Shown: positions 10,242-22,365 of the stretch, piece by piece
How positions within the stretch are numbered: the first letter of the stretch is position 1
Layout: each line of letters opens with the position of its first letter
DNA from: Saussurea involucrata
Lineage: Eukaryota; Streptophyta; Magnoliopsida; Asterales; Asteraceae
Reading direction: 5' to 3'
Length of the DNA stretch: 64,000 nucleotides
Assembly: GCA_033807775.1 (NCBI GenBank)
Contig: CM066313.1
Coordinates: 63,720,484 to 63,784,483, forward strand
Program-made: the position numbers and the translations under genes
The notes under the pieces: generated by a model
What the model was told of the DNA's origin: nothing
Seen by the model: the letters and a program-made list of their open reading frames with translations, nothing else
The model's database searches: none

Positions 10242-13200
10242 TCAAGAACTTTCAGCATTAACCGGTTTCTTAGCAAAGAGGTGAGGATACTTATGTTTCA
10301 TGTAATCCTCTCGTTCCCATGTATACTCAGGCCCATGCCTTGTGCTCCATTGAACTTTTACAATCGAAATTTTACTTCGCTTAAGACGCTTAACTTCTCT
10401 ATTGAGGATTTCAATTGGTTCTTCTATGATATACAACTTATCGTTAATCTGAACTTCTTCCAGAGGTATGATTAATGAATCGCCATCTAAACATTTCTTG
10501 AGGTTCGACACATAAAACGTGTCGTGGATTGCACTTAGCTCCTTAAGCAAATTGAGTCTATATGCCACTGGACCAATTCTTTCATGGTCCGACATATCTG
10601 GGGCTCAACTTTCCTCTTTTTCCAAATCGTACTATTCCTTTCCATGGTGATACCTTTAGAAGCACTCTATCACCAACTTGGAATTCTAAGAGCATCCTAC
10701 GATTATCCGCATAACTTTTCTGACGATCTCTGGATGCTTTATGTCTATCTCTAATTTCTAACCAACAAAGGGGTGAACAACACTTGCGTCCATATAAAGC
10801 TTCAAATGGCGTACACTGAATACTGGTGTGATAGCTATTTCTATAAGAAAACTCGACCAAAGGTAAGTGATTATCCCAACTTCCTCCGAAGTCTAATACG
10901 CATGCCCGAAGCATGTCTTCTAACGTTTGAATAGTTCATTCACTTTGCCCATCCGTTTGAGGATGATAGGCAGTGCTCAAATTCAATTGCGTACCCAATG
11001 CTTACTGAAGCGACTGCCAAAACAGTGGCGTGAAATGGCTATCTCGATCTGAAATGATGGATATTGGTACTCCATGACGTGCAACGATTTCGTTGAGGTA
11101 TGTCTGAGCAAGCTTCTCCATCTTGTAATCTTCCCGAATTGGTAGGAAATGTGCAAATTTTGTGAATCGATCTATTATAACCCAAATCGAGTCGTGCCCT
11201 TTGGCTGTTCTCGGAAGTTTGGTTATAAAATCCATGGTTATTTGTTCCCATTTCCACTGGGGAATCTCTGGTTGTTGCAGCAAACCAGATGGTTTTGGAC
11301 ATAAAGATTTGACCTTTGAGCAAGTGAAACATTTCCCTACGTACAAGGCAATATCTTTCTTCATTCCTGGCCACCAATAATATTCCCTTAAGTCCTTGTA
11401 CATCTTATCCGCTCCTGGATGAATTGAATATCTAGACTTGTGGGCTTTATCCAGAACCGTTTCCCGTACGTTGTTAGCTTTTGGAATCCAAACTCCGTGC
11501 TTGAAGTAACGTACTCCATCGACCTTAGCTTCAAATCTATTCTCTATACTATGAAGAGTCTCGTTCTTCAAGTTTTCCGTTTTCATTGCTTCGACCAGAG
11601 CTTCAAGAATTCGAGTCTTTAAACTCGTTTGAACAAGCGCTCCTAATGCTCGTACTCGTGAAGGTTTTACTCTTTCCTTTATACTCAGGGCATCGGCCAC
11701 TACATTGGCCTTACGTGGGTGATAGCGAATTCCACAATCGTAGCCGCTGAGTAGTTCTACCCATCTCCTATGCCTCATATTAAGCATTTTCTGATTAAGG
11801 ATGCTGAAGACTCTTGTGATCGGTGAAGATAGTGCATTTAGTGCCGTACAAATAATGTCTCCAAATCTTTAAAGTGAATACCACAGCTCCGAGCTCCAAG
11901 TCGTGTGTGGTATAGTTCTTCTTATGAACCTTTAGTTGTCGCGAGGCGTACACTATAACCTTGTCCTTTTGCATCAATACACAACCCAAACCTTGACGCG
12001 ATGCGTCACAATACACCACAAAGTTATCGGTTCCTTCCGGTAATGCTAGAATTGGTGCATTGCACAACTTTTTCTTCAATAGCTGGAACGCCTCCTCTTG
12101 CGGTTCTCCCCAAACGAATTTACTATCCTTTTGGGTCAGTGTTGTGAGTGGTTTGGAAATTCTTGAGAAGTTCTCGATGAATCGCCTATAATAACCTGCC
12201 AATCCTAGAAATTGACGAATTTCTGTTGGGGTTTTTGGAGCTTCCCACTTCTTAACGGCTTCCACTTTAGCCGGGTCCACGTGAATTCCTTTCTCTTCCA
12301 ATCACGTGACCAAGAAAGTGTACTTCTCGAATCCAAAATTCGCACTTTGAGAATTTGGCGTACAGTTTTTGCTCCTTGAGAAGTTCTAGAATTACTCTTA
12401 AATGCTGCTCGTGAACCTCCTTACTTCGAGAGTAGATCAATATGTCATCGATAAACACAATCACAAAGTTGTCAAGGTATGTTCTGCATACCCTGTTCAT
12501 TAAGTCCATGAATACAGCTGGTGCATTCGTTAATCCGAAAGGCATAACCAAAAACTCGTAGTATCCATATCGAGTTCTAAAAGTTGTCTTAGGAATGTCC
12601 TCCTCACGGAATCTTAACTGGTGATAACCTGATCGAAGATCAATCTTTGAGAAATAGGTTGCACCCTGCAATTGATCGAACAAATCATCTATTCGAGGAA
12701 GAGGATATTGATTCTTGATCGTCAACTTGTTCAGCTCCCTATAATCGATGCACATTCGAAACGATCCGTCCTTTTTCTTGACAAACAGGACTGGGGCTCC
12801 CCAAGGTGAGGAACTTGGCCTAATAAATTCCTTGTCCAGGAGTTCCTGAAGTTGACACGACAACTCTTGCATTTCGGCAGGTGCTAAACGGTACGGTGCC
12901 TTAGCCACATGTGATGTTCCGGGTACGAGGTCAATTTGAAATTCAACTTGTCTAAACGGGGGAAGTCCAGGCAAATCATCGGGGAACACCTCCGGGTGAT
13001 CCTTCACCATAGGAATATCTTGGATTCGCCTTTTCTCGGACTTCTTCTCAACTACGTGTGCCAAAAATGCAACGCACTTCTTCCTCAAATACTTATGAAC
13101 CTTCACACTTGACACTATCTCTAGGCTCCTTCCAACTTTGTTCCCTTGTATGACTAGGGTTTCTCCTTTTTGCAAAGGTATCCTAACCGTCTTATCAAAA

Positions 13201-13508
13201 CAAAAAATCTTCGCTCGATTCTTGGATAACCAACCCATACCCACTACTACGTCAAAACTCCCCAATTCAATAGGAATAAGATCAACGCTAAACAACTTAT
13301 CGGCTAAATTCAAGGTACAATCTAAAATTACATCCTTAGCCTCAAATTTATGACCATTAGCAACTTCAATAATATAAGCATATGACATTCTCCTAGATTC
13401 CAAGTTAATTAGTGGCCTAAATTCTAACGAAACAAAACTCCTATCCGCTCCAGTGTCAAATAATACTGATGCATAGTGGTTGTTTAGAAGAAACGTACGT
13501 GTCACCAC
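10242..13508 (-). pseudogene. Element F pol: protease, RT, RNase H, integrase, chromodomain
   Basis: Read right to left: aspartic protease with FDTGADRSF (about 13450-13470); RT with CIDYRELNK, MPFGLTNAP and the catalytic FIDDILIYS (about 12430-12460); RNase H from YCDASRQGLGCVL; integrase with the zinc-binding end CFTCSKVK and catalytic blocks MDFITKLP and SDRDSHF; and a C-terminal chromodomain (about 10245-10420, ending TWEREDYMKHKYPHLF) that in chromoviruses directs integration to heterochromatin. Breaks: frame change near 12300, an extra C near 11793 and a stop at 11795, in-frame stops at 11002-11004 and about 10934, and loss of a few codons plus frame change near 10585 just before the chromodomain. 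Domain content supports Tekay. Confidence 0.93.
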
Positions 13509-15078
13509 ATTAGGATCGCGACGTGCTTCGTCAGCTCCAATGACAAATGCCCGTCCTCGAGCTTGGCCTCCTTGATTTCCTTGATTGGCTTTCCTTGCCT
13601 AGTTCCCAATATGGTTATTGCTCGGCCTCCTACCCAATCTCGGGCACATGTTCCGGAAGTGATCCGGACTTCCGCACTCGAAGCATGCCCTTCTCCCGTC
13701 ATTGAGACCCTTTTCCATCCTACAGAACTTGGTGAGATGACCTGGCCACTTACAATTGTCACAAACGGGGTAGGCTCCCTCATGATGAAGGTTGTACTTG
13801 TTGCATTTTGGGAGTGGACCATTGTATTGCTTTGGATCCTGAGTCTTTACTCCAAAGTTTCTCACCACCTTTCTATCCCTGCTTGCACTACCAAAGACTT
13901 TCTTTCCAGACTGATACTCTGGCTTCCTCTTATTACTGGCACTTCCCGATGTCAGAGTTCCTGCTCCAACCGCATCATTCGTTAGGCTAGTCGCCAATGC
14001 CACTGTTGATTAGATTGTGGTCAGGTTTGCCGTGGTGACCATTCCTCGGATCTCCGACGCTAATCCCCATAAATATCGATCAACTCTCTTGCTCTCGGAG
14101 TAACCATATGAGGTACCATTTTTGCAAGTTCATGGAAGTGAGCAGTGTATCGGTCCATGTCTGCTCCAGATAACACCAAGATAATGTTCGTTCCTATTTT
14201 TAGATAATGCCGCTAAAACAAAATTTTGATGTTCATCAACCATCAATACCATAGTTTTTACATCTAATACCACCAAATACTGGAAATTACTTAAAATACA
14301 TAGTTCCTAATAACCTCAAGAAAAATATTTTTCCTTTGAACCAAAAGTCTTATCAAAAGCTGCCAACTATCAACCATCCTAATCAAAGCCATCTTAAATA
14401 CATATCTATCAAGATTATCAGCACAAACATCGCTAGCACTACTCCCCTAATCACGCACACAAGCTCCGCTCTCATCACAGTCCGCCTAGCAGTCCTAGCG
14501 TTCTCCAAAGCCTTGGTTGAACAATCATACAGGAGATGCGTCAGCTCCGCCTGGTCAGTCACGACCATCTCCTGATGAGTCACCCTCACATGACACCCAT
14601 GTAGCTCAGCCGCCATCGCCCTTATGTGTTGCTCCTCCGCCCAAGACATTCCGGACACTCGTCCGATTGGTATGCCGATGAGAACTTGAGGCGGCTCCGA
14701 TGCTTCTGCACGCTCCGTCCTAAACGTCACCCATCTAGGGATTAGGACGCTCTTTATTGCCATTTATCTAACACGAGGCACTCCAAGGTTTGGTTGTACA
14801 ATTATCGGAGTTGGTCGCGGTAGTACCGAGGTCGGTGACACTCTTGGTCCGTCGTACGGATCTCGTTCGCTTGACACTTCTTGCTCCGATTCGGTGCTCC
14901 TAGAAATCTCGTTTTCCCGGATGTTTAGTGGGTTGACTTGAGGTCGACCAGTGACATAACCCGACGCATCGGCCGAGTGAGAAGAGAGAGTGTGGGAATG
15001 ATGATGGTGACATAGTGAAACTGAGGCAACAGTGTACTTAGTTACTTGTCGCACAAGTGTAATGTCCATCCTTAGCAA
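13502..15078 (-). pseudogene. Element F gag, degenerate
   Basis: The part next to protease (13599-14003) has two zinc knuckles, CDNCKWPGHLTKFC and CFECGSPDHFRNMC, and a basic region, as in nucleocapsid. Upstream, 14000-14190 keeps the end of the gypsy gag domain (DMDRYTAHFHELAKMV). The centre of the gag domain is missing. Minus-strand frames at 14383-14763 and 14764-15078 are probably the N-terminal half (the first with AEEQHIRAMAAEL), but I recognise them only by position. Between the halves lies an AT-rich stretch of about 200 bases (14190-14385) with no gag content. Confidence 0.75.
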
Positions 15079-15328
15079 CGTCTACGCACTATGCATGCTA
15101 CTAGAGAGTGCAAGTAAAAATTGACATACTCCTACTATAACAATTTCTAGTCTCGCATTAACCTTCCTTAATCGAACATAGGTGATCAGGTTATGTTTAA
15201 TTAAAGTCTGTTAATACCATTCTAGACTTAGTTATACTAGTAGTAGGTTCAGTTGTTTTCATGTCAGTTTTGGATTTTGGTTATAGTTGGGTTTTTCCAA
15301 TGAAAGACCGGTATTCTCTATAACCTTC

Positions 15329-15341
15329 GGCTCTGGTACCA
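15329..15341 (-). other. Element F primer-binding site (tRNA-Met type)
   Basis: Minus strand TGGTACCAGAGCC, four bases from the 5' LTR. It differs from the usual initiator tRNA-Met PBS TGGTATCAGAGC by T to C at position 6. Confidence 0.88.
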
Positions 15342-15640
15342 TTTCTGTCACACCCCGCTAAAGCAGAAATACGGAATGTCACAGTTCAAGGTTTCATTGC
15401 ATAAGGTGGAAGACAACACACAATCATCATAGCTTAAAAGGTTTACATAAGTTACATCTTGTTCAAAAATACAAAATGTCCCAAAACAAAAATTGACATG
15501 ATAAGGAAAATAGTGTTGGATGCAGCTACTTGTGGTGCCTTCTAAAGTTCCAATCTTACTTGCTATTTCCTGAAAAGCATGTAAATGAGAGGGTCAACTA
15601 TTGAATAGTTGGTGAGTTCACAGGTTTTATGAGTACAACA

Positions 15641-15764
15641 AAGTTTGTCATAGAAACAGTTTTAATCCGCACAAGTGTATATAAGTTTGTCATAGAAACA
15701 GTTTTAATCCGCACAAGTGGATATAAGTTTGTCATAGAAATAGTTTTAATCTACACAAGTGGAT
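15641..15764. repeat. 42-bp tandem repeat, three copies, in F 5' LTR
   Basis: Same unit and phase as 7794-7917, with copies at 15641, 15683 and 15725. Confidence 0.92.
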
Positions 15765-17858
15765 AAGTCAACCGGTTGTAAAAACACTTGCTCAAGGTAA
15801 TTGTATGTATAATGTTTAAGTTATGAGCCCGTTACCCGACCTATGTGACAAGACGCCCCTCCGCATGTTCTATCGTCAACAATGCGTACGAACAACAATA
15901 ATTATGCACTCAAACAAGCGCGACTTGTGAGTGGGGTGTCAACCAAATAGCGCTATCCATAATTACCAACGGCTCAATACATGAGTTAAACGGGTAACGT
16001 AGATTAAACGGGGACTTAGTACGATAGAGAAAACTCAAACTTACAACATGCACAAAACATACATACCATAGCAAGATTAGCATTTCCAAGAAAACGAGAC
16101 AACCGGTGCGTAAAATAATTGTAGTAACAACATGCTTTTCACCCCAAAATATGTAAAATATTGAAAAGGGGCTGTGAACTCACGGTGATAAGCGAAGATG
16201 TTTCCGGGATGCTCACGAGTGTATCTTGTAATGTATTCCTACTCCGATCCTACGAATCGTAAGAATCACTAGTAAGATTCAAGCTTGATTCTAGGGGTTT
16301 GGTGAATCCTACTTGTCCACAATGTCATAAAATGCCTTATGTAGAACTTTGTTTAAGGTTCATATTTTTGTTGATGCTCTAAATACCTTGCATGTCTCAT
16401 TATTAAGTTGTTTAGTTACACAAGTCTCTAGTTTTATAAAATAAAATGCTAAAATGGTTGAGAGTTGATTTTTAATAATACTTGGAAATTCACTTTTCTG
16501 TCCAGAATCTTTGTGTCACTTTCATTTCGTTTTTGGATATGTTCCAGGGGCATTTAGGTCAAGAAATTTTATGTCCATATAACTTAATGTGTTAGGAAAC
16601 TTTTGACATAAGATTCATAATTTTTAGAGGTTATTAAGTACATGAAATAATTCTTGACGTAAAATCACTACAGAAACCTTTGCTGTTTGCGCACTGTTTT
16701 TGTGAAAAATGTTTGAAGGTCGAAATCTTTGAGTATTTGAGTTACACCACTTGGGTTTGAAACCTAACTCATAAAAATAAATTCCAGAAAACGAATCACC
16801 TAATTTGGAGTATTATTGAGTGAGATATGATTTTTTGAAGAGAGAGAGAGATAGAAATCTGGCAGTAAGCTGTCAAAACTAGACTTTATACATGTGCCTC
16901 CCTTTTGTCTTTTTATCAAGATTCTTATTCTTCTTGCATGCAATCCGACTTGACTCATCCCTATACAGATATTTTCAGTTCTAAAACATATTTTTAAGCC
17001 ATTTAAACCACATGCATGCTATCTATCAAACTCATCTTTTGTAGAAATTTGAAAATGGGTCTTTTTGAAGATTTCTTGGGTGTTTATGTCAAAAACTTCT
17101 CCATGCAACTTAAAATAGTAACTTTTTGGCACATGCATGTTGATTAAAACATGTTTGTAGTGAAGTCAAAGAGCTTTCCACACAACTTTTGGATCAAAAA
17201 GTATAGATCTTTTAAGAAAACTACATGCATGCTAGTAAAAACTTGCAAAGGTTCCTTCTTTGATCTTAACATAGGTTTGATCATGGATTCTTCACCTTTT
17301 TAACAACATGCAAGATGTTGTGGTGATGAATCTACAAAAATTAAAAAAAATAAAATATCTTTTCTAGCAAGAACAAGATTAAGAACAAGAGTAGAAGAAG
17401 AAAAACATGAAGAAAATGAAAATACTTGACAAGAAGGTGTGTAGGTTTCATCCTACACACATGCATACCTCAAAAGTTCTTGAACACTTGAATTCCCTTG
17501 AGTTTTAGGGGCTGAAATATGAGGGAGTATTTAGAAGGATGTAGAGATGATTTTTGAGAGAAAAAGAGAGAATTTCTCTAGAGGGAGAAGTTAGAGAGAG
17601 AAGTTAGAGAGAGAGAGAGATATGTGTGTTGTTGTTTGAAATGAAGAAATGAAGTGAGAGAGCGGGGTTTTGGGTAGAGGGGAGGAGAGGTATGGGGTGT
17701 AAAATTTGGTGTATTATTATTGGACCTCCAAAATATCATTTATTTATTTTATATATATATTTTTTTCTTTTTCTTTTAAAGACTTAATTAAACAAATTTT
17801 AATTGTATTAGTGTGAATGATACTAGTTATTCTTGCTAGTATTTATTTGACAAGGTAC

Positions 17859-17870
17859 ATATCTATATCT

Positions 17871-17900
<30 letters not shown>
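17859..17900. repeat. (TATATC)n / (TA)n microsatellite in F 5' LTR
   Basis: About five hexanucleotide units are followed by a TA run. The matching place in the other LTR (9999-10016) has only TA dinucleotides, so the hexamer expanded after insertion or was present in only one LTR. Confidence 0.9.
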
Positions 17901-17901
<1 letters not shown>

Positions 17902-18091
17902 AGGTGTTCGATTTGACATTTTATGAGATTTGTGGATAATTCACCTATTTTAGGGAAATGCGAGGCAAAATTCTCAAGATTTCCTAACAAAGCTGTTTTC
18001 ACTGCTAAATTCGACTGTGTTGACTACAATGTAAATAACTGAGACGTCCAGTATAGTTCTAACCTGAAACGTAAATTTGACGGTTGTCACA

Positions 18092-18096
18092 CTTTG
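18092..18096. other. Target-site duplication of F, right copy (ctttg)
   Basis: It is an exact partner of 7493-7497. The E pol reading frame continues across the pair. Confidence 0.95.
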
Positions 18097-20213
18097 CAAC
18101 CAGACGGGCTTTGTTTCTGATGATTATCCCATGTTCATCATTTTTATTTCTAAACACCCACTTGGTTCCAATAGCAGTATTATTTTGAGGAAGTGGAACC
18201 AAGGACCAAACTTTTTTTCTTTCAAACTCCAGAAGCTCCTCTTGCATCGCTTCTATCCAGTTTGGGTCTTCAAGGGCTTCAGAAATCTTCTTCAGCTCAA
18301 TCATGCTTAGAAAATTTACAAAGAAAGCTTCATTGATTGTGGCCGATCTTTTCTTCACACCATCTTCAGCAGCACCAATTATAAGATGGTGGGGGTGATC
18401 CTTTGTCCATCTTGTCATGGGAGCATGGACAACAGGTGGGGTTTGTGCTTCTGATGGGAAAAGACGATCTTCAACATCAGAGCGTTGTGGATTGGTACCA
18501 GGGCTCTGTGGCACACAACTCTGGAGAGTGGCCTCATTGCTCTGTGAGTTGCCAACAGGGCTCTGTGAAGGTGAGCTTTCAAATTGGGAGTCTCTACCAA
18601 TATTGGTTAGCAGAGGTGATGATGGCTCTAGTTCAGGTTCTCTTACATTTAATTGTGGTTCCTCATTTCTCTGAATAACACCTGTAGACAGAGAAGTAGA
18701 TGGTGAAGTATTGGAGGGACCAGTAAGAGTTGTACCTGTCAGATTCTGTTCTGTTGAATTCTGAGCTTGATTGCCTCTGTTGATGTTGACAGAGGAATCA
18801 TCATCATCGAAGAAATCATCGAACACCAGATTGATATCTTCTTCCCTTGTCTTAGAAGAACTTGGTTTCTTCTGCTCATTCTGTGTCGCATCTGTTGATT
18901 TACGATTAGAGGAACTTGATGTACTTTCATCAAAGGACACATTAACACTTTCTTGAATAACACGGGTTCTGGTATAGTAGACTCTGTAAGCTTTAGAGGT
19001 TAAGGAATAACCAATAAAGATTCCTTCGTCCGCCTTCTTGTCGAATTTACCCAGCTGTTCTCTGTCATTCAAGATGTAACACTTGCAGCCGAAAACATGA
19101 AAATATTTTACGTTTGGCCTTCTGTTGTTGATGAGTTCATAGGGAGTCTTCTTGAATCTTTTCACTATAACAGCTCTGTTTTGGGTAAAACAGGCTGTTG
19201 AGACTGCCTCTGCCCAGAAGTTGATGGGAAGGACAGAACTGGCCAACATGGTTCTGGCGGCTTCTACCAGAGTTCTGTTCTTTCTTTCCACTACTCCATT
19301 CTGTTGTGGAGTTCTGGCAGCTGAGAAGTTCTGGGAGATTCCTTCTTCTGAAAGATAGGCATCTATTCTGGCATTCTTAAACTCTGTCCCATTATCACTT
19401 CTCAACTTTTGAATTTTGAGACCTAACAGAACCTGTATCCTTCTCAACAAACTTATCAGAATTTCTGGGACATCAGATTTTACTCTGATGAACTCAATCC
19501 ATGTATATCTAGAAAATTCATCAATTAGCACAAGAATATATACTTCTTACCCGACAGAATTTGCACAGAGATTGGACCACAAAGATCCACATGAAGCATA
19601 TGCAAAGGTCTTGGGCAATTGTGATCACTCTTAGTTCTGTGTGAAGATCTTTTCATCTTACCCAGCTCACAAGCAGAATAGAGATGGTCTTTGTCATATT
19701 TTAGCGAAGGCAGACCTTTCACTAAGTTCAATTTCACGAACTTGTCAAAATTTGAAAATTTTAAATGGGCAAATCTTTTATGCCAGAGCCAAGCATCTTC
19801 ATTTTTCAAAGACAGTAAACAGAGTTTTTCTGTTGTAGAGTTTTGGTTTGGATTAAAGTTCATTTTGTAGATATTGCCTTTTCTGTCGGCTCTTAAAAGT
19901 TCTTGACCAGACTCGGAAAGCAACAAGGAGCAATACTTCTTCCTAAAATTGACATCGAACCCATGATCACAAAGTTGACTTATACTGAGAAGATTATGAT
20001 TTAATCCTTCAACATAAGCAACTTCAGAAACTGAAACACCACCATTAATTAAGTACCATATCCTCTAATCTGTCCACCATTGTCTCCTCGAAAGGTTACT
20101 GCACTTCCCTTCTTGTTTTTAAATGAAGTCAGCAGCTCCTTATTGCCCGTCATGTGTCTGGAGCATCCGGAATCTAAATACCAGATTTGCACATGAGGTT
20201 TCTGCAAGACAGA
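18092..20213 (-). pseudogene. Element E pol: protease, integrase, start of RT
   Basis: It begins in frame with gag after the TAA at 20214-20216. The protease motif is WYLDSGCSRHMTG (about 20140-20185). A one-base loss near 20053 changes frame; then come the GAG-pre-integrase zinc region (WLWHKRFAHLKF) and the integrase catalytic regions HVDLCGPIS (about 19590), RSDNGTEF (about 19400) and NGVVERKNR (about 19290), so the D-D-E set is present. An extra TA near 19537 shifts frame again in the block before RYTWIEF. The integrase-RT linker (18400-18760) is rich in Gln-Ser pairs encoded by CAGAG words. The RT begins TKWVFRNK and is cut after ARLVAK by element F. Confidence 0.92.
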
Positions 20214-20216
20214 TTA
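20202..20216 (-). promoter_or_regulatory. Element E gag-pol junction: stop plus acceptor-like tract
   Basis: Minus strand AAC-TAA is followed in frame by TCTGTCTTGCAG and then pol. The tract looks like a plant 3' splice site. B, D1 and D2 have an equivalent pyrimidine-rich tract ending in AG at the same place. Confidence 0.5.
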
Positions 20217-21314
20217 GTTCTTTTTAGGTACCCATTTCATGATGGGTCCTTTCTTGTTAGGCTTTGGGGTGTTAACAGTCTTTCCTACTGGCTTTTCATT
20301 ATTTGATGATGTGCCAGAGGTCTTTTTCTGTGCATTCTGAACAGTCTTGGGATTATTCCTTTGAGGTGACTGATTCAGAACACAGTGAGGACCATTCATA
20401 TGGTTTTGTAGTTTTAACAACAGTTGAATGCAATTGCAGTTGATAGAACATGAAGATAATTGGTGCATATTGTTGTTTTTATTCAAAAATTGTTTTTTGA
20501 ATGGTGCTTGATTCTGAAAAACTTTAGGACCATACATTATGTCCTGATTTGGTTTCTTAAAGCTGTTGTTTCTTGAAACAAAATCTCTTGACAGAAAGTT
20601 GTTTTTCTTTGGAACTGACTCACGTGACCAAAAAGAATTTCTTTGATTTACACCAGAATTGGGAATAGGTCTGTCATTGACTATCCATTTACCCGCCTGT
20701 TCTGGTGTAAACCTGATTGGTTTAAAAGCAAAGGGAACTGAGGTGTTGTTTACTGGATTATTTCTAGCTTTCTCTCTTTTCTCTGCTTCTACTACATTAG
20801 AAGCAAGAATCCTAAAGCCTTTGTTATCAAACGTAGTTACTGGTATGAATCTAGATTGTTTCTTAAAGAATGAGACATCCTTTTTCTGATCCATAGATCC
20901 CACCGGTATCTGCTTAGGTTTATGCAAAGCTTTCTTTTGACCACAAAAAATCTGTTCATCTACCTCAGAATCAGAGTCACTGTCAGAGCACTAAAAGTCT
21001 CTGGTGGCTCTTGTGGAGGTGTTAACCACCTGAGGTATCACAGAGGTATTAGCTTGAGCAGAATTAAACTTTCTCAACTTTGGTTTTAATGCATCAGAAA
21101 CAACATTTTCCTCATGAATTCTTTTAATATCCTCTTCAAATGATGTTCTGATTGATTCAGAGGAAGAAGAGAAGACTGGTGCTTCAGGGTTGAGCTCGCT
21201 CTGTGTTTTATCAACAGAGGACTCATCCACAGAAGTAACAGACTTCTGTCCCTTAAAAGAGTTGAAATTAAAAATCTCTTTTGGATCCAGACTATTAACA
21301 GAGTTAGGAAGTAT
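20214..21314 (-). pseudogene. Element E gag, C-terminal part
   Basis: It continues in phase from 34297 across the D1 insertion. It is a Ser/Glu-rich region, then a basic Asn/Lys/Pro-rich tail ending MKWVPKKN-stop (20214-20216), the same ending as gag in elements B, D1 and D2. TAG at 20991-20993 interrupts it. The downstream half (about 20300-20930) is strongly basic, as expected of an RNA-binding gag tail. Confidence 0.85.
21310..21314. other. Target-site duplication of D1, left copy (agtat)
   Basis: Identical to 34292-34296. Confidence 0.96.
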
Positions 21315-22285
21315 TGTTGATCCAAACCCTCAGTGATTTGATAATGACCCTCTCTTATATACTTAGTGAAAATTGTAAGTAAACAATATGTATCAGAGTT
21401 TCACTATCGCTGATAAGTACTAAGATCTTACAGTACCGCTGATAGGAACTCTCGCTCTTTAAATTAAACATTCAGCGAACACTGTTCACCATTAATGCTC
21501 TGAGTCTGTTCAGTCATTATGATGATCGCTGATAAGTTAGTTGTTTACTTATGATCCCTGAAGACAAGTTTCACGTCAACAAAGGTTCTACGCTGAAGTC
21601 GAAGATCAAGCTCAAGAACCAGCGACAAGTCTCATAATGAACTGATGCGGATCAGAGAAGACTCAGATTTGTCCACTCAACGTGAAGTATCAAGTACAAG
21701 ACTTCAGCTATCGCTGAACTTTATCATTCGCTGAATAGATAATGATAATGCTCTGAATCAACGAAAGCTGATCATGAAGTCCTCCGTACAAAGTACTTTT
21801 GTCTTAACCACCCTTGCACGACTCCGTACGAAATGTCAGAAAAGAACCTCCGACTGTCTGAAATCGTACAACCACTCTGATACTACACTGTTCATCCATG
21901 CGGCTACTAAGGTTGTCAACAAAGGTCAATGACATGCAACCAACCAGCTGATGACACGTGTAAAGTGTATACTGACTTGCATTAAATGCATGCAATATAT
22001 AAAGAGATGAACCCACTTCATTTGAAGTAACTTGCTAACTCTGGACAAGTTCAATCTCTTATCTCAAGATAGGTTATTATTAGTAATTTCCTTATCTCTC
22101 TTAGTGCAAGAAACCTTAGTGTTCCAACTTGTTTAGATTTAGGTTTATCCTTAATCTTGTTTCCGCAACAAGCTGTAAATTGTTAATGATTTATCAATAA
22201 ACAATTTAGAAAAGTAAAATCTGTGTGTTTGTATTCAACCCCCCCCCCCCCTTCTACAAACTTGTATAGGCCTTCGGGACCAACA
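21315..22285 (+). repeat. Element D1 5' LTR (971 bp)
   Basis: TGTTGATCCAAACC to GGGACCAACA. Seven CGCTGA/TCAGCG words lie between 21405 and 21735. A G-box ACACGTGT (21954-21961) lies about 30 bases before a TATA box (AATATATAAAG, about 21990-22000), the likely transcription start region. A run of 13 C is at 22239-22251. Confidence 0.96.
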
Positions 22286-22287
22286 AG

Positions 22288-22299
22288 TGGTATCAGAGC
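22288..22299 (+). other. Element D1 primer-binding site
   Basis: TGGTATCAGAGC, a perfect complement of the initiator tRNA-Met 3' end, two bases after the LTR. Confidence 0.97.
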
Positions 22300-22365
22300 G
22301 GATTTGTTTAATCTCATAAACAAGATCTAATCTAAGATATTTCTCTTCCTTGCTATTATCTGAAA

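Larger units (their letters stand above)
7498..18091 (-). mobile_element. Element F: Ty3/gypsy chromovirus, Tekay-like (10.6 kb)
   Basis: Two long LTRs (2,710 and 2,746 bp) flank a gag-protease-RT-RNase H-integrase-chromodomain region read on the minus strand. The target-site duplication ctttg is perfect (7493-7497 and 18092-18096). The order of domains is that of Ty3/gypsy; the C-terminal chromodomain and long LTRs fit the Tekay/Del lineage. The element interrupts the RT of element E. All genes carry stops or frameshifts, and gag has lost its central part. Confidence 0.95.
15346..18091 (-). repeat. Element F 5' LTR (2,746 bp)
   Basis: It is the partner of 7498-10207. Differences include loss of 18 bp between short direct repeats (near 16070), a different sequence at about 15922-15948, and a (TATATC)n expansion near 17859-17900 where the other LTR has only a TA run. 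The 42-bp triple repeat is at 15641-15764. No gene is visible inside. Confidence 0.95.

Noticed and set aside
21804..22016. Short minus-strand frame repeated at 33810-34022 as a conserved small gene
   Set aside because: Both copies are the same position in the D1 LTR pair, so repetition reflects LTR duplication, not selection on a protein.
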